This document shows, in pieces, positions 63,743 to 64,000 of a stretch of 64,000 nucleotides of DNA. Position numbers and translations under genes: made by a program. Each line of letters starts with the position of its first letter. The stretch's first letter is position 1. Under the pieces are notes generated by a model. That model did no database searches. It saw nothing but the letters and a program-made list of their open reading frames with translations, and was not told where the DNA came from. The stretch comes from Bacillus proteolyticus (lineage in GTDB: Bacteria; Bacillota; Bacilli; Bacillales; Bacillaceae_G), in NCBI RefSeq assembly GCF_001884065.1, contig NZ_MACH01000081.1, positions 1 through 64,000 of the forward strand, read 5' to 3'.

Positions 63743-64000
63743 TCAATACAATCTTTTTGTATAACTTTCTTCTAAAGAACGTGCAACGTCCTCTTCTGAA
63801 GCATTCACTTTCGCATGCTCCAGTAACATCTTCGCTGCTGAAGGTAACTCTTTTTTATTTAACCACGATTCTGGATCCCACATTTTTGAACGTATAAAAG
63901 CTTTTGCACAATGGATATAGCACTCCTCTATCTCAACAACAATTCCAAGTAACGGATTACGTCCATTCGCCTGCATTTCTTTCAAAATTTCTTCATCGTT
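63743..64000 (-). CDS. C-terminal part of a pyridoxamine 5'-phosphate oxidase-like protein (runs off the window)
   Basis: The frame is open to the window edge (NDEEILKEMQANGRNPLLG...), so the N-terminus lies beyond 64000. The visible 86 residues include GIVVEIEECYIHCAKAFIRSKMWDPESW, a segment I associate with the C-terminal part of PPOX-type flavin-binding split-barrel proteins. The tail is charged (EEDVARSLEESYTKRLY). The substrate is unknown, and the family call is tentative. Confidence 0.6.
   Translation of the reverse strand, partial: NDEEILKEMQANGRNPLLGIVVEIEECYIHCAKAFIRSKMWDPESWLNKKELPSAAKMLLEHAKVNASEEDVARSLEESYTKRLY

Overview
The window is low-GC Firmicute chromosome and reads as a member of the Bacillus cereus group. 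The evidence is a complete asbABCDEF petrobactin operon, a FosB thiol transferase, a Dlp-2 type Dps, spore genes (an alpha/beta SASP and a YjcZ-like peptide), an intracellular subtilisin, tandem T-boxes, and strong AGGAGG ribosome binding sites throughout. From memory, AsbA differs from the B. anthracis protein at a noticeable number of positions, so a non-anthracis lineage is more likely; this is an inference. There is no rRNA, tRNA, prophage, CRISPR array or intact insertion sequence.

Layout. 1-4.9 kb: a fosB / SDR / histidine phosphatase unit, an oligopeptide-binding lipoprotein, a zinc-ribbon membrane protein and an alkyltransferase. 5-12.3 kb: the flavoenzyme NamA, a zinc-binding lipoprotein whose promoter lies between two Zur-like boxes, a PadR/VOC pair with a palindromic operator, a CobW GTPase, and an aldo/keto reductase. 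12.3-28 kb: mostly single-gene metabolic and stress units: amine oxidase, LLM monooxygenase, Dps with a PerR-like box, YkvI transporter, MCP, an RsgA paralogue, DinB, an MFS transporter, and an aldo/keto reductase divergent from an ArsR regulator with a long inverted-repeat operator. 28-41.3 kb: intracellular protease, an AbrB-type regulator, a BceB-type permease with no adjacent ATPase, nadE, Nudix, a secreted transglutaminase-fold protein, patatin, a MocR/LysE divergent pair, an MFS exporter and a SASP. Two fragments resembling the 3' end of an IS200/IS605 tnpB element lie in this part.

41.4-48.6 kb: the asb operon, all on the minus strand, preceded by two copies of a Fur-like box, one inside the promoter spacer. 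48.8-59.4 kb: envelope and sensing genes: MgtC-like protein, YkyA-like lipoprotein, polysaccharide deacetylase, a response regulator / histidine kinase pair with an FG-GAP-like lipoprotein, an LCP-family ligase and a large glycosidase-like lipoprotein. 59.5-63.6 kb: hom-thrC-thrB behind two tandem T-box leaders. A short open frame with three consecutive Thr codons and a strong ribosome binding site sits between the leaders and hom. The window ends inside a further minus-strand gene.

The most promising unusual feature is the threonine-rich leader ORF downstream of the tandem T-boxes. It suggests a second, translation-based layer of threonine sensing on the same mRNA. The promoter flanked by Zur-like boxes, the tnpB 3'-end fossils and several long operator-like palindromes come next.
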